From Ceriagrion tenellum (lineage: Eukaryota; Arthropoda; Insecta; Odonata; Coenagrionidae), in the NCBI GenBank assembly GCA_963169105.1, contig OY720632.1, positions 310,001 through 374,000 of the forward strand: a stretch of 64,000 bases of DNA. Reading direction: 5' to 3'. The notes below the pieces were generated by a model. It did no database searches. It worked only from the letters and a program-made list of their open reading frames with translations, and was not told where the DNA came from. A program made the position numbers and the translations under genes. Shown here piece by piece: positions 47,603-56,943 of the stretch; within the stretch, counting starts at the first letter, position 1, and the number at the start of each line of letters is the position of its first letter.

Positions 47603-50569
47603 CTACGTAGTTGGAGTTAGCACTGGGGGGGTTGCACTGTGTGGGGGGTTGGATGTTGACGGTGGCTTCTTTTTTCTCTTCCTTTTCTTCTTCCTTGGTG
47701 GAGTCAGCGGGATTCCCGGCATTATGGTGAGTGGTGCTGGTGCAGGGATGCTGGGCCGTATGTTGGTCGGTGGCAGGGGTGTGTCCGGATGAAACAGGTG
47801 CATGTGGTCATTGATGAACCTCGGTGTTGAATACCTCTTCGTCTTGGCCGTGTTCGGCAGGGGTCCGTCTCCCAGGTGCAGGATCTCATCTAGTAGGCCT
47901 GGGTTGTAGGTAGCAATGCGCCTGGCCGCGTTGCATCTGAGACGGCATAACCTGTGGAGGATAGGTTCGATATTAGTAAGTTTGTACACCGTGTTTGCCC
48001 GAGTTCGGTAATGCAGGCCGAGGATCTGTCGCAATACCCGGCGTTCAAGGGAGGCGTATGGCTTCAGGTTGTTACGAAGCGGGAGAACAGCGAGCGCGGC
48101 GTACTCCATCACCGGCCTGAGAAAGGCCTTGTAAAGAAGCAATCCGCACTCCACCGTGACCCCTCGCCCCCCCGCCCGGACCGCGCGGATCAGATTACTC
48201 CGTCGGCTACACCTTGCTCGGACTGATCGGACATGGGGAATGAAGGTGAAGTTCTTGTCCAGCGTCACTCCCAGGTACGTGGCTGTCTTCTTTTCTTGTA
48301 TCTCCTGTTCCCACAGTTGGATTTTACACATTTCATGCCGCTTATATAGTGGGGATGCGATTAGGAGTTGCGTTTTTGCAGCGTTGGGCCTCATCCTCCA
48401 CATCTGGAACCAGGTTTGTATTTTTTCCACCATAAATTGAAGTTTCTTCGTCGCCTCTGCTGGGTTCCTTCCTGTGCACCAAAGGGCGGTGTCGTCGGCG
48501 TACTGGCATAGAGTCACTGGCCTGGTCCTGGTGTCTACCGGCATGTCCCAACAGTATAGTGTGAACAGGAGGGGGGAGAGGACGGTCCCCTGTGGGACCC
48601 CAGCCTTAAGGGTGAAGGGTGCTGAGAGCGTTTTACCGACTCTTACCCTGGCGTCCCTGTTACGTAGAAAGCTGTTGAGCATGCAGAGTAGATTTCGCGT
48701 TACTCCTGGGATGAGAGACAGCTTGTAGATGAGCCCTTCGTGCCATACACTGTCGAATGCCCTTTCAATGTCAAGAAACAGTGCTGCCGCATACCTGTTT
48801 CTGTTAATAGCCTCCATTGCAGTGCTAGTTAGATGGGCTAGGGGGTCTGTCGTACATCGATGCGGTCGAAAGCCATATTGATGTTGGGGCAGGACACCGC
48901 TGGCCTCGAACATCGACGTCATTTTCCTGGCGATGATTCTCTCGAACCATTTCCCTAGCGAGCTGGTGAGGCTAATCGGTCTGTAGTTCACGGCCTTTCT
49001 TTTGTCCTTGCCGGGTTTAGGTATCATAACCATGGTGGTCTTTTTCCATGACCGAGGGTAGTAACCTAGGGCGAGCAGTGCATTGAAGAGCTGCATCAGG
49101 AGTGGCCAGGTGTCCAGGGATTTCCTCAGGTACAGTGCTCTTATCTCGTCTTCACCTGGTGAGGTGTTTTTGTGTGGGACAGTGTCCCACATGTCCTCTT
49201 CGTTTATGGGGTGGAGGATACCCTCTTCTCCTTGGTAATTGTCGTAGAGCATGGCGACTTCCTGGTTTCTGAGGTCCTTAGGGAGAAGATCTTCTTCTAT
49301 TTCTTCAAGGTGAAGATCACATATCTCATGCTGTTCGTCTGTGAACAGAGGGTCCTGCATGGGGGAGTAGACTGAGGTTAGGACCCTTCTGAACTCCTCC
49401 GCTTGGCCTTGAGGATCGGCGATGGGGTCCCCGTCTTCGTTGATGAGGGTATGTCTGCGTGGCGGGATTTGGCCTGTCATGGCTTTAAAGGTATTCCAGA
49501 AGGCTGCGCCATTCCGATAGTCGAGTTTGCGGCACGCTGTCTGCCAACATCTTTCTTTTTCGGCTTTAATTTCCCTCTTGATGATTGCGTTCGCCCGGTT
49601 CCACTCTGCTTTGGCCCAGGGGTCTTTAGTCCTTATCCATTGTCTGTAAAGCCAGCGTTTGTTCTTGATGAGTCTCCTCACCCGTAATGGTAGTGGCGGC
49701 CTCGTCGGGTCGATGGTGATTTCGGGTATCGACCGAGCTGCATTGGCAAACGCTCCCTCGACGGCGTCAATGGCCCTATCCACATCGTCCTCGCAGGCAA
49801 GTTCCCCAAAAGCGGGCAAACCTTCCTTGACATCTTTGTTGAACTGGTCCCATTCAACCTTTCGGTAGTTAGGACGGACGAAGGTATGTGGAGGTGGGAG
49901 GGCGGGGGAGAGGTGGAAGGGGAAGGAGAAAGGTAGGTGGTCTGAGGTTAGGCAATCGTCCACCGATACGTCCCCTGCCACCGCAGCCAGGGACGATGAC
50001 AGGATGGCGTGGTCAGGGAACGACCCGCCTCTGAAGAAGGTGGGGGAGGGAATGTCCAACCTAACAACCGGGTTGTCCAGGAGCCAGCCCTCGAGTGCCT
50101 TTCCCTTTGGGGTGGTGGTGTGGTCCCGAAAGTGGGCATGCCTCGCGTTAAGGTCACCGATGAGGACGAAGGGAAGAGCAGCCCTACAGAGGAAGTCCAG
50201 GAGCTTTATTGGGAGGGGAGACGCCGGTCTACTATAAACTGCACAGACGTGGATATTTCGCCGGGCGACTATAATACGGACAAGGACCGCTTCATTGCCG
50301 TTTCCCAGGCAGTCTTCTGGTAGGGTTTCCTGGATGGCAGGTATGTCCTTCCTCACTAGGACGGTGATGCCTCCTGACCTGGGGGTCAGTCTGGGGGTGC
50401 CGAATTCCTGGAAAAAAGGAAGGTTTAGCCTTGAGTCTGGACGTTGGAAAGTCTCCACCAGCCCCATGATGGAGACTTCCCTCGTCCGAATGTGTTCCAG
50501 GAGTAGGGGCCGTTTTCGGCCCGTGGCACCGTTAATGTTGCAGAAAGAAATCGAGGACTTATCTGCCAT
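47603..50569 (-). CDS. ORF2 of element B: APE endonuclease-reverse transcriptase
   Basis: Intact protein of 988 residues from the ATG at 50569; the frame opens three codons earlier at GTG. Endonuclease motifs: SFCNIN near residue 10, GLVETF with the catalytic Glu near 39, IGDLNARH near 138-145, LTSDHLP near 210. RT motifs: NYRPISLTSSLGKWFERI near 528-545, FLDIERAFDSVWH near 598-610, AGVPQGTVLSPLLF near 656-669, CQYADDTALW near 688-697. The C-terminus is a basic tail (TPPRKKKRKRKKKPP), possibly a nuclear localisation signal, preceded by the STPRFINDHMHLF motif shared with fragment C. There is no RNase H. It overlaps the end of ORF1 by 11 nt in another frame, so it needs reinitiation or another non-standard start. 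All catalytic residues I can place are present, so it looks capable of activity. Confidence 0.93.
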   Translation of the reverse strand: MADKSSISFCNINGATGRKRPLLLEHIRTREVSIMGLVETFQRPDSRLNLPFFQEFGTPRLTPRSGGITVLVRKDIPAIQETLPEDCLGNGNEAVLVRIIVARRNIHVCAVYSRPASPLPIKLLDFLCRAALPFVLIGDLNARHAHFRDHTTTPKGKALEGWLLDNPVVRLDIPSPTFFRGGSFPDHAILSSSLAAVAGDVSVDDCLTSDHLPFSFPFHLSPALPPPHTFVRPNYRKVEWDQFNKDVKEGLPAFGELACEDDVDRAIDAVEGAFANAARSIPEITIDPTRPPLPLRVRRLIKNKRWLYRQWIRTKDPWAKAEWNRANAIIKREIKAEKERCWQTACRKLDYRNGAAFWNTFKAMTGQIPPRRHTLINEDGDPIADPQGQAEEFRRVLTSVYSPMQDPLFTDEQHEICDLHLEEIEEDLLPKDLRNQEVAMLYDNYQGEEGILHPINEEDMWDTVPHKNTSPGEDEIRALYLRKSLDTWPLLMQLFNALLALGYYPRSWKKTTMVMIPKPGKDKRKAVNYRPISLTSSLGKWFERIIARKMTSMFEASGVLPQHQYGFRPHRCTTDPLAHLTSTAMEAINRNRYAAALFLDIERAFDSVWHEGLIYKLSLIPGVTRNLLCMLNSFLRNRDARVRVGKTLSAPFTLKAGVPQGTVLSPLLFTLYCWDMPVDTRTRPVTLCQYADDTALWCTGRNPAEATKKLQFMVEKIQTWFQMWRMRPNAAKTQLLIASPLYKRHEMCKIQLWEQEIQEKKTATYLGVTLDKNFTFIPHVRSVRARCSRRSNLIRAVRAGGRGVTVECGLLLYKAFLRPVMEYAALAVLPLRNNLKPYASLERRVLRQILGLHYRTRANTVYKLTNIEPILHRLCRLRCNAARRIATYNPGLLDEILHLGDGPLPNTAKTKRYSTPRFINDHMHLFHPDTPLPPTNIRPSIPAPAPLTIMPGIPLTPPRKKKRKRKKKPPSTSNPPHSATPPVLTPTT

Positions 50570-52574
50570 GGGTGACACGGTGGGAGTAGAGGACCGGCAG
50601 GACGGTGTTGTTGGTGTACAAGGGGGTGACCGTCATCCCGAAGACACTCTCCGCGACGTGGTTAATGGTGGACGCCACTTGTTGCCTCGATGTGGGATGG
50701 AGGTTGACCAGAACCCCAGTGAGGAATCGCAGGAGGTCCGCCTTCTTCACCAGCTCTTGCCCCTCTGCTGGGTCTCGTTCCACGACCTGCAAGATAGCCG
50801 GATCGAGGTGAACGGGTGCAGTGGCGGCGAGCGAGGCTGAAGGCGTCGGGCGCACTGGGCACCGTCTGTCCCCGGCCCGATGCTCGCCGCCGCAGTTCCG
50901 ACACCGCAACGACTCTGCCGCACAGTCGCCCGTCCGGTGGCTGCCGGCGCAGCGGCCGCAACGGACAGGGTTGCCGCAGTTGTCTGCCTCATGGCCATAT
51001 ATGTGGCACCGAGAACACTGCTTTGGTTTGGCGGGGGGGGGCTTTGAGGCTTCGCAGCGATAGATGCGACCCCACAGGCGGAGACCCTCTGCGATGACCC
51101 CGCTGACGTGTCCCACGCTGTCCGTGATGACTCGGAGGAGTGTAGTCAGCCTGTTGTTTCGGGCGCTGCGGACCCTCCATATCCCCTGTACTGGAATGCC
51201 CATGCCGACCAGTTGCTCCTTCATCTCGTCGACTTCTGTCTGGTGATCGACGCCCCTGATGACGAAGGAGAAGGTAGAGGGACGATTAGCGTGGGGGCCG
51301 TTACTTTGCCGGGTGCCCCGGACTTGGGGACAAGAAACCTCTATGGGCTCTCCTAACAGATGGGCCAAAGCATGTTTTTCCTTCTGCAGGAGTTCGAGGC
51401 CTTGAGCCGAGAGCTTGACCCTGGCAATGCGGGCGGGGGCGTTGACGATGATGTCACAGTCAGCCAGGGTGGGGAACACCCGGCGCCAGTGACGGTGGAA
51501 ATCCCGTTGGCCGGTGTTCCGGGGAAGACGCCGGATGGAGATCCACTGGAGGGACTCAGATCGACCGCGGGGATTGGGGGGAGTCGGGGGGTTGGTGCGT
51601 CGGGGACGGGGTTCGGATTGGGATAGGGAGGGATGAAGGGTAGTTGGTGGAGGCGGACGTCGTGCTTGGTTACGGGGGGACGTGAAAGTTGGCCGGAAGG
51701 TTGTGTTTTCGGGGAGGGGAAGACCTTCCTGCACGGGCTGAAAGATCGGGAGGCGATCTCTCAACATGAGGGGGGATGGGGGTCGGACACGGTCTGCTAT
51801 GGGAAACCCAGTAGCCGTGGTCCGATTGGAGCCTAACTGGGAGGAGAGGGCATCGCTTGACCCCCTACCCGTCACCACGAAGGGCGAGTTCGAGCAATGC
51901 TCAAACAGGGGCGGGTAGTCAGCAGGGAGAGTTCGCAGCTCAGTAGCTAGGAACTGGGGGAAGGAGGGCGTCTTCGGTCCTTGGGGGGCAGGGTTGTGAT
52001 GTTCTGTAGGTGAGGGTCGGGAGGTGTTAGGACCAAAGGTGACAGGCGCCGTACGCAGTGATGAGCGACTGCTGGCGGTGTGTAGTGGATGGCTGGGATT
52101 GGTACGAGCCCCAACACCGTTGGTAGTACTGCGCGCAGGAGTGGGGGAGCGCGTCGTGGATGTCAGGGGAGGGGAAGGAGAGCGAGAGGGCGAGGGCGAG
52201 GCTGGTGGGGTATGATGGACTATAGTCCGGGTGGGTGAAGGAGAGGTGGGCATAGGGGTGCTTTGGCGGGGAGCCCTTTTGCCATCCTTCTTCCTCGCAC
52301 CTGTTTGGTGTTGGGAGGTTTGGTGTGTGACATCCCGGTGTGCGGTGGTGCTAGATGGGGGACGGGAGTCAATGAGTGGAGGACTATTGAAATAAACTGG
52401 AGAGCGGGGGCGGGGGAGAGATCCATCCGCGCTCAGGAGGGGTCTTAGGGAAGGAGTGGGCGTCCGAACCACGTCGAACGCCAGGAGTGGCGCGCGGAGC
52501 GGATTAGCCCTCGCCCGTAACCGGTGCACAGTCCAGCCATCGGGGGGGGAAGGGGAGAGACGCGTCTGGGACAT
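50559..52574 (-). CDS. ORF1 of element B: zinc-knuckle nucleic-acid-binding protein
   Basis: 671 residues from an ATG, rich in Pro/Ser/Thr/Arg in the first half (typical low-complexity N-terminus). It ends with a conserved region containing three CCHC knuckles (CSRCHIYGHEADNC, CGRCAGSHRTGDC, CRNCGGEHRAGDRRC) at roughly residues 515-575 and about 97 further residues. As in other Jockey-superfamily ORF1 proteins it should bind the element RNA. It does not share obvious sequence with the ORF1 of A or D beyond the knuckle pattern. The stop (TAA at 50561-50559) overlaps the ORF2 start region. Confidence 0.9.
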   Translation of the reverse strand: MSQTRLSPSPPDGWTVHRLRARANPLRAPLLAFDVVRTPTPSLRPLLSADGSLPRPRSPVYFNSPPLIDSRPPSSTTAHRDVTHQTSQHQTGARKKDGKRAPRQSTPMPTSPSPTRTIVHHTPPASPSPSRSPSPPLTSTTRSPTPARSTTNGVGARTNPSHPLHTASSRSSLRTAPVTFGPNTSRPSPTEHHNPAPQGPKTPSFPQFLATELRTLPADYPPLFEHCSNSPFVVTGRGSSDALSSQLGSNRTTATGFPIADRVRPPSPLMLRDRLPIFQPVQEGLPLPENTTFRPTFTSPRNQARRPPPPTTLHPSLSQSEPRPRRTNPPTPPNPRGRSESLQWISIRRLPRNTGQRDFHRHWRRVFPTLADCDIIVNAPARIARVKLSAQGLELLQKEKHALAHLLGEPIEVSCPQVRGTRQSNGPHANRPSTFSFVIRGVDHQTEVDEMKEQLVGMGIPVQGIWRVRSARNNRLTTLLRVITDSVGHVSGVIAEGLRLWGRIYRCEASKPPPAKPKQCSRCHIYGHEADNCGNPVRCGRCAGSHRTGDCAAESLRCRNCGGEHRAGDRRCPVRPTPSASLAATAPVHLDPAILQVVERDPAEGQELVKKADLLRFLTGVLVNLHPTSRQQVASTINHVAESVFGMTVTPLYTNNTVLPVLYSHRVTHGR

Positions 52575-53055
52575 CTCACGTCATTCCCCTCACAGTCCGA
52601 CCCCGAGTGGTGGGAGTCAGACCCCACTGGGGCACGACCAGGGGTGTGTGTTAGTGCCGCAGAGTACGGGAAGAATAGGTATGGGGAGGAGGGGTGGAGT
52701 TGCGTGCTGAGTACTCAAGACACTAGGTGTCGAGTTCTCAGGAACTCACGTGGGGAGGGATGTGGGGAAGGTAGTCTTGGATCCAAGCGGAAACTGTGAG
52801 GTGAGTGGACGGGAGCGCTGCACCGAGTTCTCAAGACAGCTAGTGTCGAGCACTACAGGCACTACAGCTTGGAATGGGAGAGGTATCAGGGGATTGGTAG
52901 TAGAAACTCCGTTGACTGTGCAATACCCAACCGGTAAGCAGTGAGTGGATGGAGGAAGGGAGGATGTTAAGGAGTAACTCAGTTGGGAATAGGAGAGTTA
53001 AAGTCCCATGTCAGGACATTAACAAGGAGAAAAGAGGAGAAGTGTTAGAATCAAG

Positions 53056-53130
53056 GTGTCAGGGAGGAAAAGGACCTGGGAAAGGGGGCGCCAAGCGTGG
53101 GGCAGTGCAAGGTACGACAACAAGTTGGAG
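53056..53130 (+). pseudogene. H4-like N-terminal fragment, copy 1
   Basis: AGGGAGGAAAAGGACCTGGG followed by AAAGGGGGCGCCAAGCGTGG aligns with codons 4-18 of the H4 gene at 45264, and the following GCAAGGT...GACAACA also matches. No start codon or full reading frame is kept. A near-identical second copy lies at about 53434-53510. Confidence 0.7.
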
Positions 53131-53196
53131 AGGCAAGGGGAAGCGGTAAGAGACCGGGAAAAGGAGTAAGAGATCTGAGATCTTTCAGGACCTGAT

Positions 53197-53211
53197 GGTC
53201 CTGAAAGGGCC
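53197..53211. other. Histone stem-loop-like hairpin in element B, copy 1
   Basis: GGTCCTGAAAGGGCC, flanked by CTTGG on its right. It resembles the H3 3' stem-loop read from the opposite strand (GGTCCTGAAAAGGACC then TTG at 43750). It recurs at 53577-53591, and a perfect relative GGACCT-GAAA-AGGTCC lies at 55252-55267. Confidence 0.6.
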
Positions 53212-54965
53212 TTGGAGAGTTGGGAGGATTAGGGTATTATAGGTGACGGGGGAAGTGAGGAATAGAGGAATATGAGAGTTAAAGTCCCACGTCGGGACGA
53301 CAACAGGTTGGAAAAGGTAAGCAGTGAGTGGATGGAGGAAGGGAGGATCAGAGGATTTCTAGGAGAAACTCAGCTGGGAATAGGAGAGTTAAAGTCCCAT
53401 GTCAGGACAGTAACAAGGCGAAAAGAGGAGAAGTGTTAGAATCAAGGTGTCAGGGAGGAAAAGGACCTGGGAAAGGGGGCGCCAAGCGTGGGGCAGTGCA
53501 AGGTATGACAACAAGTTGGAAAGGTAAGGGGAAGCGGTAAGAGAGCGGGAAAAGGAGTAGGAGATTAAGATCTGATGGTCCTGAAAGGGCCTTGGAGAGT
53601 TGGGAGGATTAAGGTATGATAGGTGACGGGGGAAGTGAGGAATAGAGGAATATGAGTGGATGGAGGAAGGGAGGATCAGAGGATGTCAATGAGAAACTCT
53701 GGGAATAGGAGAGTTAAAGTCCAATGTCAGGACGATAACTAGGCGAAAGAGGAAGGAGTGGGAAGAGTGCGCCAAACGGGAACGTTAAGCGGGATATCGG
53801 AGGAAGAAGGCCGCCGAGTCAAGGTGTTTGGCCTAGGAAAGGGAGGCAAAGTACCGGGAAAAGGTAAGCAGTGAGTGGATGGGAGAAGGGAGGATCAGAG
53901 GATGTCAAGGCAGGAGCGCAGCGCCGAGCTCTCAGACCTCGGGTGTCGAGTACTACAGGCGCTGTTGGCAATAGGCTAGAGATCGGTAGTATAGGTGAAG
54001 GGGAGGTGAGGAATAGAGGAGATGAGAGAAACTCCGTTGACCGTGCAACAGCTAACCGTTCCCGATCGCCAGTTGCAGGTGCCGAGGAGTGGTACGGGTC
54101 TTAGAGTTAAGGTGTGTGGCCGAGGAAAAGGAGGAAAAGGCCCGGGAAAAGGTAAGCAGTGAGTGGGTGGGGGGAGGGAGGATCAGAGGATGTCAAGGAG
54201 AAACTCTGGGAATAGGAGAGTTAAAGTCCCATGTCAGGACGATAACTAGGCGAAAGAGGAAGGAGTGGGCAGAGTGCGCCAAACGGTAACGTTTAGCGGG
54301 ATATCGGAGGAAGAAGGATAGGAGCGCAGCGCCGAGCTCTCAGGCCTCGGGCGTCGAGTACTACAGGCGCTGTTGGCAATAGGCTAGAGATCGGTAGTAT
54401 AGGTGAAGGGGAGGTGAGGAATAGAGGAGATGAGAGAAACTCCGTTGACCGTGCAACAGCTAACCGTTCCCGATCGCCAGTTGCAGGTGCCGAGGAGTGG
54501 TTCGGGTCTTAGAGTTAAGGCGTCTGGCCGAGGAAAAGGAGGAAAAGGCCCGGGGAAAGGTAAGCAGTGAGTGGGTGGGGGAAGGGAGGATCAGAGGATG
54601 TCAAGGAGAAACTCTGGGAATAGGAGAAAAGGAGGAAAAGGCCCGGGGAAAGGTAAGCAGTGAGTGGGTGGGGGAAGGGAGGATCAGAGGATGTCAAGGA
54701 GAAACTCTGGGAATAGGAGAGTTAAAGTCCCATGTCAGGACGATAACTAGGCGAAAGAGGAAGGAGCGGGCAGAGTGCGCCAAACGGTAACGTTTAGCGG
54801 GATATCGGAGGAAGAAGGATAGGAGCGCAGCGCCGAGCTCTCAGACCTCGGGCGTCGAGTACTACAGGCGCTGTTGGCAATAGGCTAGAGATCGGTAGTA
54901 TAGGTGAAGGGGAGGTGAGGAATATAGGAATATGAGAGAAACTCCGTTGACCGTGCAACACCCAA

Positions 54966-55013
54966 CCGTTCCCGATCGCCAGTTGCAGACGCCGAGGAGT
55001 GGTACGGGTCTTA
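54966..55013 (-). pseudogene. H2A-like antisense fragment
   Basis: CCGATCGCCAGTTGCAGACG and GCCGAGGAGTGGTACGGGTC match the antisense of the H2A coding region around 855-893 (CTGATCGCTAGTTGTAAGTG, then TCGAGGAATGATTCGGGTC). Related copies begin near 54058 and 54466. On the plus strand it runs directly into the H4-like fragment at 55025, so the order is H2A antisense then H4 sense. Confidence 0.7.
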
Positions 55014-55024
55014 GAGTTAAGGTG

Positions 55025-55090
55025 TCTGGTCGAGGAAAAGGAGGAAAAGGCCCGGGGAAAGGAGGCGCAAAGCGTGTGGCAATGCAAGGT
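55025..55090 (+). pseudogene. H4-like N-terminal fragment, best-preserved copy
   Basis: Reads as [17 protein letters not shown], compared with [17 protein letters not shown] of H4, and matches it closely at the DNA level over about 65 bp before diverging. It lacks an ATG. Partial versions occur at about 54119 and 54528. Confidence 0.8.
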
Positions 55091-55251
55091 AGGTGATGGG
55101 GATCAGGTGAGGGTCAGGAATTAGTTTACAGGTTTCGCCGGGTATTCAAGACGAGAGGATAAGGTAAGGTGGTTAGAAGGACAGTCGATGAGTACAACGA
55201 CGACCAGTTGGGCTGGTACAATCAAGCTCTCAAAACGACGTCCGAGATGAT

Positions 55252-55267
55252 GGACCTGAAAAGGTCC
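55252..55267. other. Perfect histone-type stem-loop in the 5' region of element B
   Basis: GGACCT-GAAA-AGGTCC followed by TTGGGG; on the minus strand GGACCT-TTTC-AGGTCC, a full match to the histone stem-loop pattern, in the sense orientation of B. No histone gene is attached to it. Confidence 0.65.
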
Positions 55268-55641
55268 TTGGGGATGTTGGTGTAGTGGTTGTTTCCGTGT
55301 GCAAATGCCGTGTTTCCCCCCTGAAGGGGGGGAACCTGTTGTGTTGCGTTGTCCCTCCTTCCCTTGGGTATCTATTGGACCGTCCGCCCGCAGACAAACG
55401 GAATCGCCCTTGCTGCCCCGCGACTGAGAACGAGGAACTACGTTACCCTCGCGTCGCTAATGTTTGCGTGGGGAACGAACCTTGGCCGTCAACGAGTGCG
55501 TCGACGTGCAATGCCTAAGGTGTTGGGGGCTCTCAGTCAGGCCAACGAGTGCGTCGGGGGCGACCGAGAGGGTTTAGAGTGTCGTAGCAGACGTAGAGCA
55601 AGGACCAGACCCTTGCAGTCTACTCCCTAGTTGATCCCCGA

Positions 55642-56075
55642 GTCGTACTTCCCCGGCTGAGGCGACTCCTACGGCCAATGGAGTGCTCGGCACCGGATAC
55701 CGATCCACCAAGGTGGCCGGTCCGAATGCGGAGTTTCTATTGCCGGCCTAAGAGAGAAAGGAAAGATCCACCGGTGGCGGGATGGCCGACGAGCGGCGGT
55801 GTGGGCCCGGAGTCGGCAGTCACAAGCTCCTGCTTGGGCGGTCTCGACGGGCGGCGAGTCGTGCTTCCCCGGTTGGGGCGACCCCTTCGGCCTATAGGGT
55901 GCTCAACCCCGGATACCGATTCACCAAGGTGGCCGGTCCGGAGGTAGAGTTCCTATTGCCGGTCTACGGAAGAAGATCCGCCGGTGGCGGGTTGGCCGAC
56001 GAGCGGCGGCGGGGGCCCGGAGTCGGCACTCAAGCTCCTGCTTGGGCGGTCTCGACGGGCGTCAGCGGTGAATCC
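55642..56075. repeat. 216-bp tandem repeat, two copies, in the 5' region of element B
   Basis: Copies starting GTCGTACTTCCCCGGCTGAG (55642) and GTCGTGCTTCCCCGGTTGGG (55858) share the order CGGATACCGAT, CACCAAGGTGGCCGGTCCG, TTCCTATTGCCGG or its variant, GGCCGACGAGCGGCGG and GGTCTCGACGGGC. GC-rich 5' monomers of this kind act as promoters in some non-LTR elements; that role is inferred here. Confidence 0.75.
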
Positions 56076-56148
56076 ACGAAGTAACAGCTTCCTCGCAGGT
56101 CCTCGGCTCTCCGGTTGTTTCCTAGCTTTCAAAAAAGCTCAAAGCAAC

Positions 56149-56170
56149 TCGTTCGTTCGTTCGTTCGTTG
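56149..56170. repeat. TTCG microsatellite at the 5' boundary of element B
   Basis: Five units of GTTC/TTCG immediately before the right-hand target-site duplication. Confidence 0.9.
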
Positions 56171-56171
56171 T

Positions 56172-56181
56172 TGACTTTCAA
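56172..56181. repeat. Target-site duplication, right copy, element B
   Basis: TGACTTTCAA, after which the histone promoter resumes (TCGTGGGGTTTCGCG), exactly as after element A at 7010. Confidence 0.75.
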
Positions 56182-56306
56182 TCGTGGGGTTTCGCGTTTA
56201 TAGGCGTCGGTCGAATTGGGAGCAGAGGTATCGAGTTACGGTGACGCGTGGGGTGAGTCACCGTCGCGCGGTGCGTCGTGTGCGTCTGATAGTCCAGGAC
56301 ACGGTT
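56182..56306. promoter_or_regulatory. Divergent H2A/H2B promoter, unit 2
   Basis: Same sequence as 7010-7134, including the H2A TATA box (56202-56197 on the minus strand). It is now enclosed between element B on its H2A side and element D1 on its H2B side. Confidence 0.8.
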
Positions 56307-56943
56307 CTTACTACACGCGAGCGTGTGCGCGCGTATCTCCTGCAATGGAGATGCAGAAGCTCCTGCACGAGACGCAGTCTCTTCTGGCGTCTCTGGGCCC
56401 GGAAGAGAGGGCGGCATTCCTCAGCTGCCTACTCGAGCCTGCCAACTCGCCTCACCCCTCCTCCTCATCTGCTACCATCACCCTACACAACGCAGATGAC
56501 ACCGCCACCACTCCAACCACCGCCCCGGCCCCGGGTACGGTGAGTGCGAGCCATGCCCCCCCTGTGGGGTTTCGCGTTTATAGGCGTCGGTCGAATTGGG
56601 AGCAGAGGTATCGAGTTACGGTGACGCGTGGGGTGAGTCACCGTCGCGCGGTGCGTCGTGTGCGTCTGATAGTCCAGGACACGGTTCTTACTACACGCGA
56701 GCGTGTGCGCGCGTATCTCCTGCAATGGAGATGCAGAAGCTCCTGCACGAGACGCAGTCTCTTCTGGCGTCTCTGGGCCCGGAAGAGAGGGCGGCATTCC
56801 TCAGCTGCCTACTCGAGCCTGCCAACTCGCCTCACCCCTCCTCCTCATCTGCTACCATCACCCTACACAACGCAGATGACACCGCCACCACTCCAACCAC
56901 CGCCCCGGCCCCGGGTACGGTGAGTGCGAGCCATGCCCCCCCT
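56184..56943. repeat. 380-bp tandem duplication of promoter plus 5' end of D1
   Basis: 56184-56563 and 56564-56943 are identical as far as I can see, with a 380-bp period. Each copy contains 123 bp of histone promoter and the first 257 bp of element D1 (38-nt leader and 219 nt of ORF1). The intact D1 therefore has a second complete H2A/H2B promoter segment directly upstream (56564-56686). Confidence 0.95.

Larger units (their letters stand above)
47113..56171 (-). mobile_element. Element B: second, unrelated non-LTR retrotransposon at the same H2A site
   Basis: A minus-strand insertion of about 9.06 kb bounded by the 10-bp duplication TGACTTTCAA. It has intact ORF1 (50559-52574) and ORF2 (47603-50569), a 490-bp 3' UTR with a pentanucleotide tail, and an unusually long 5' region (52575-56171) holding histone-like fragments, tandem repeats and a TTCG run. 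ORF2 is APE endonuclease plus RT without RNase H: Jockey superfamily, but clearly distinct from elements A and D. Its 5' end is about 30 nt downstream of the H2A TATA box. It is possible that 52.6-56.2 kb includes an older nested insertion rather than being all B. Confidence 0.85.
52575..56171 (-). other. Long 5' region of element B with histone-like mosaic and repeats
   Basis: 3.6 kb with no long ORF. From about 52.9 to 55.1 kb, blocks starting AAGGTAAGCAGTGAGTGG recur at 52933, 53317, 53862, 54151, 54559 and 54651. Between them lie H4-like, H2A-like and histone-stem-loop-like pieces, and an exact-looking 92-bp duplication near 54528-54712. The histone-like pieces lie in mixed orientation, so this is a mosaic and not a decayed gene. 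From 55.6 kb a 216-bp tandem repeat follows, and then a TTCG run. Confidence 0.7.

Noticed and set aside
53328..54790. Several 60-97-codon plus-strand ORFs within the element B 5' region
   Set aside because: They arise from purine-rich repeats with pieces of H4. They are not conserved between the repeat blocks.
56216..56923. Fusion ORF across the 380-bp duplication
   Set aside because: It reads through duplicated promoter DNA and has no ATG at its start. The true ORF1 begins at 56725.
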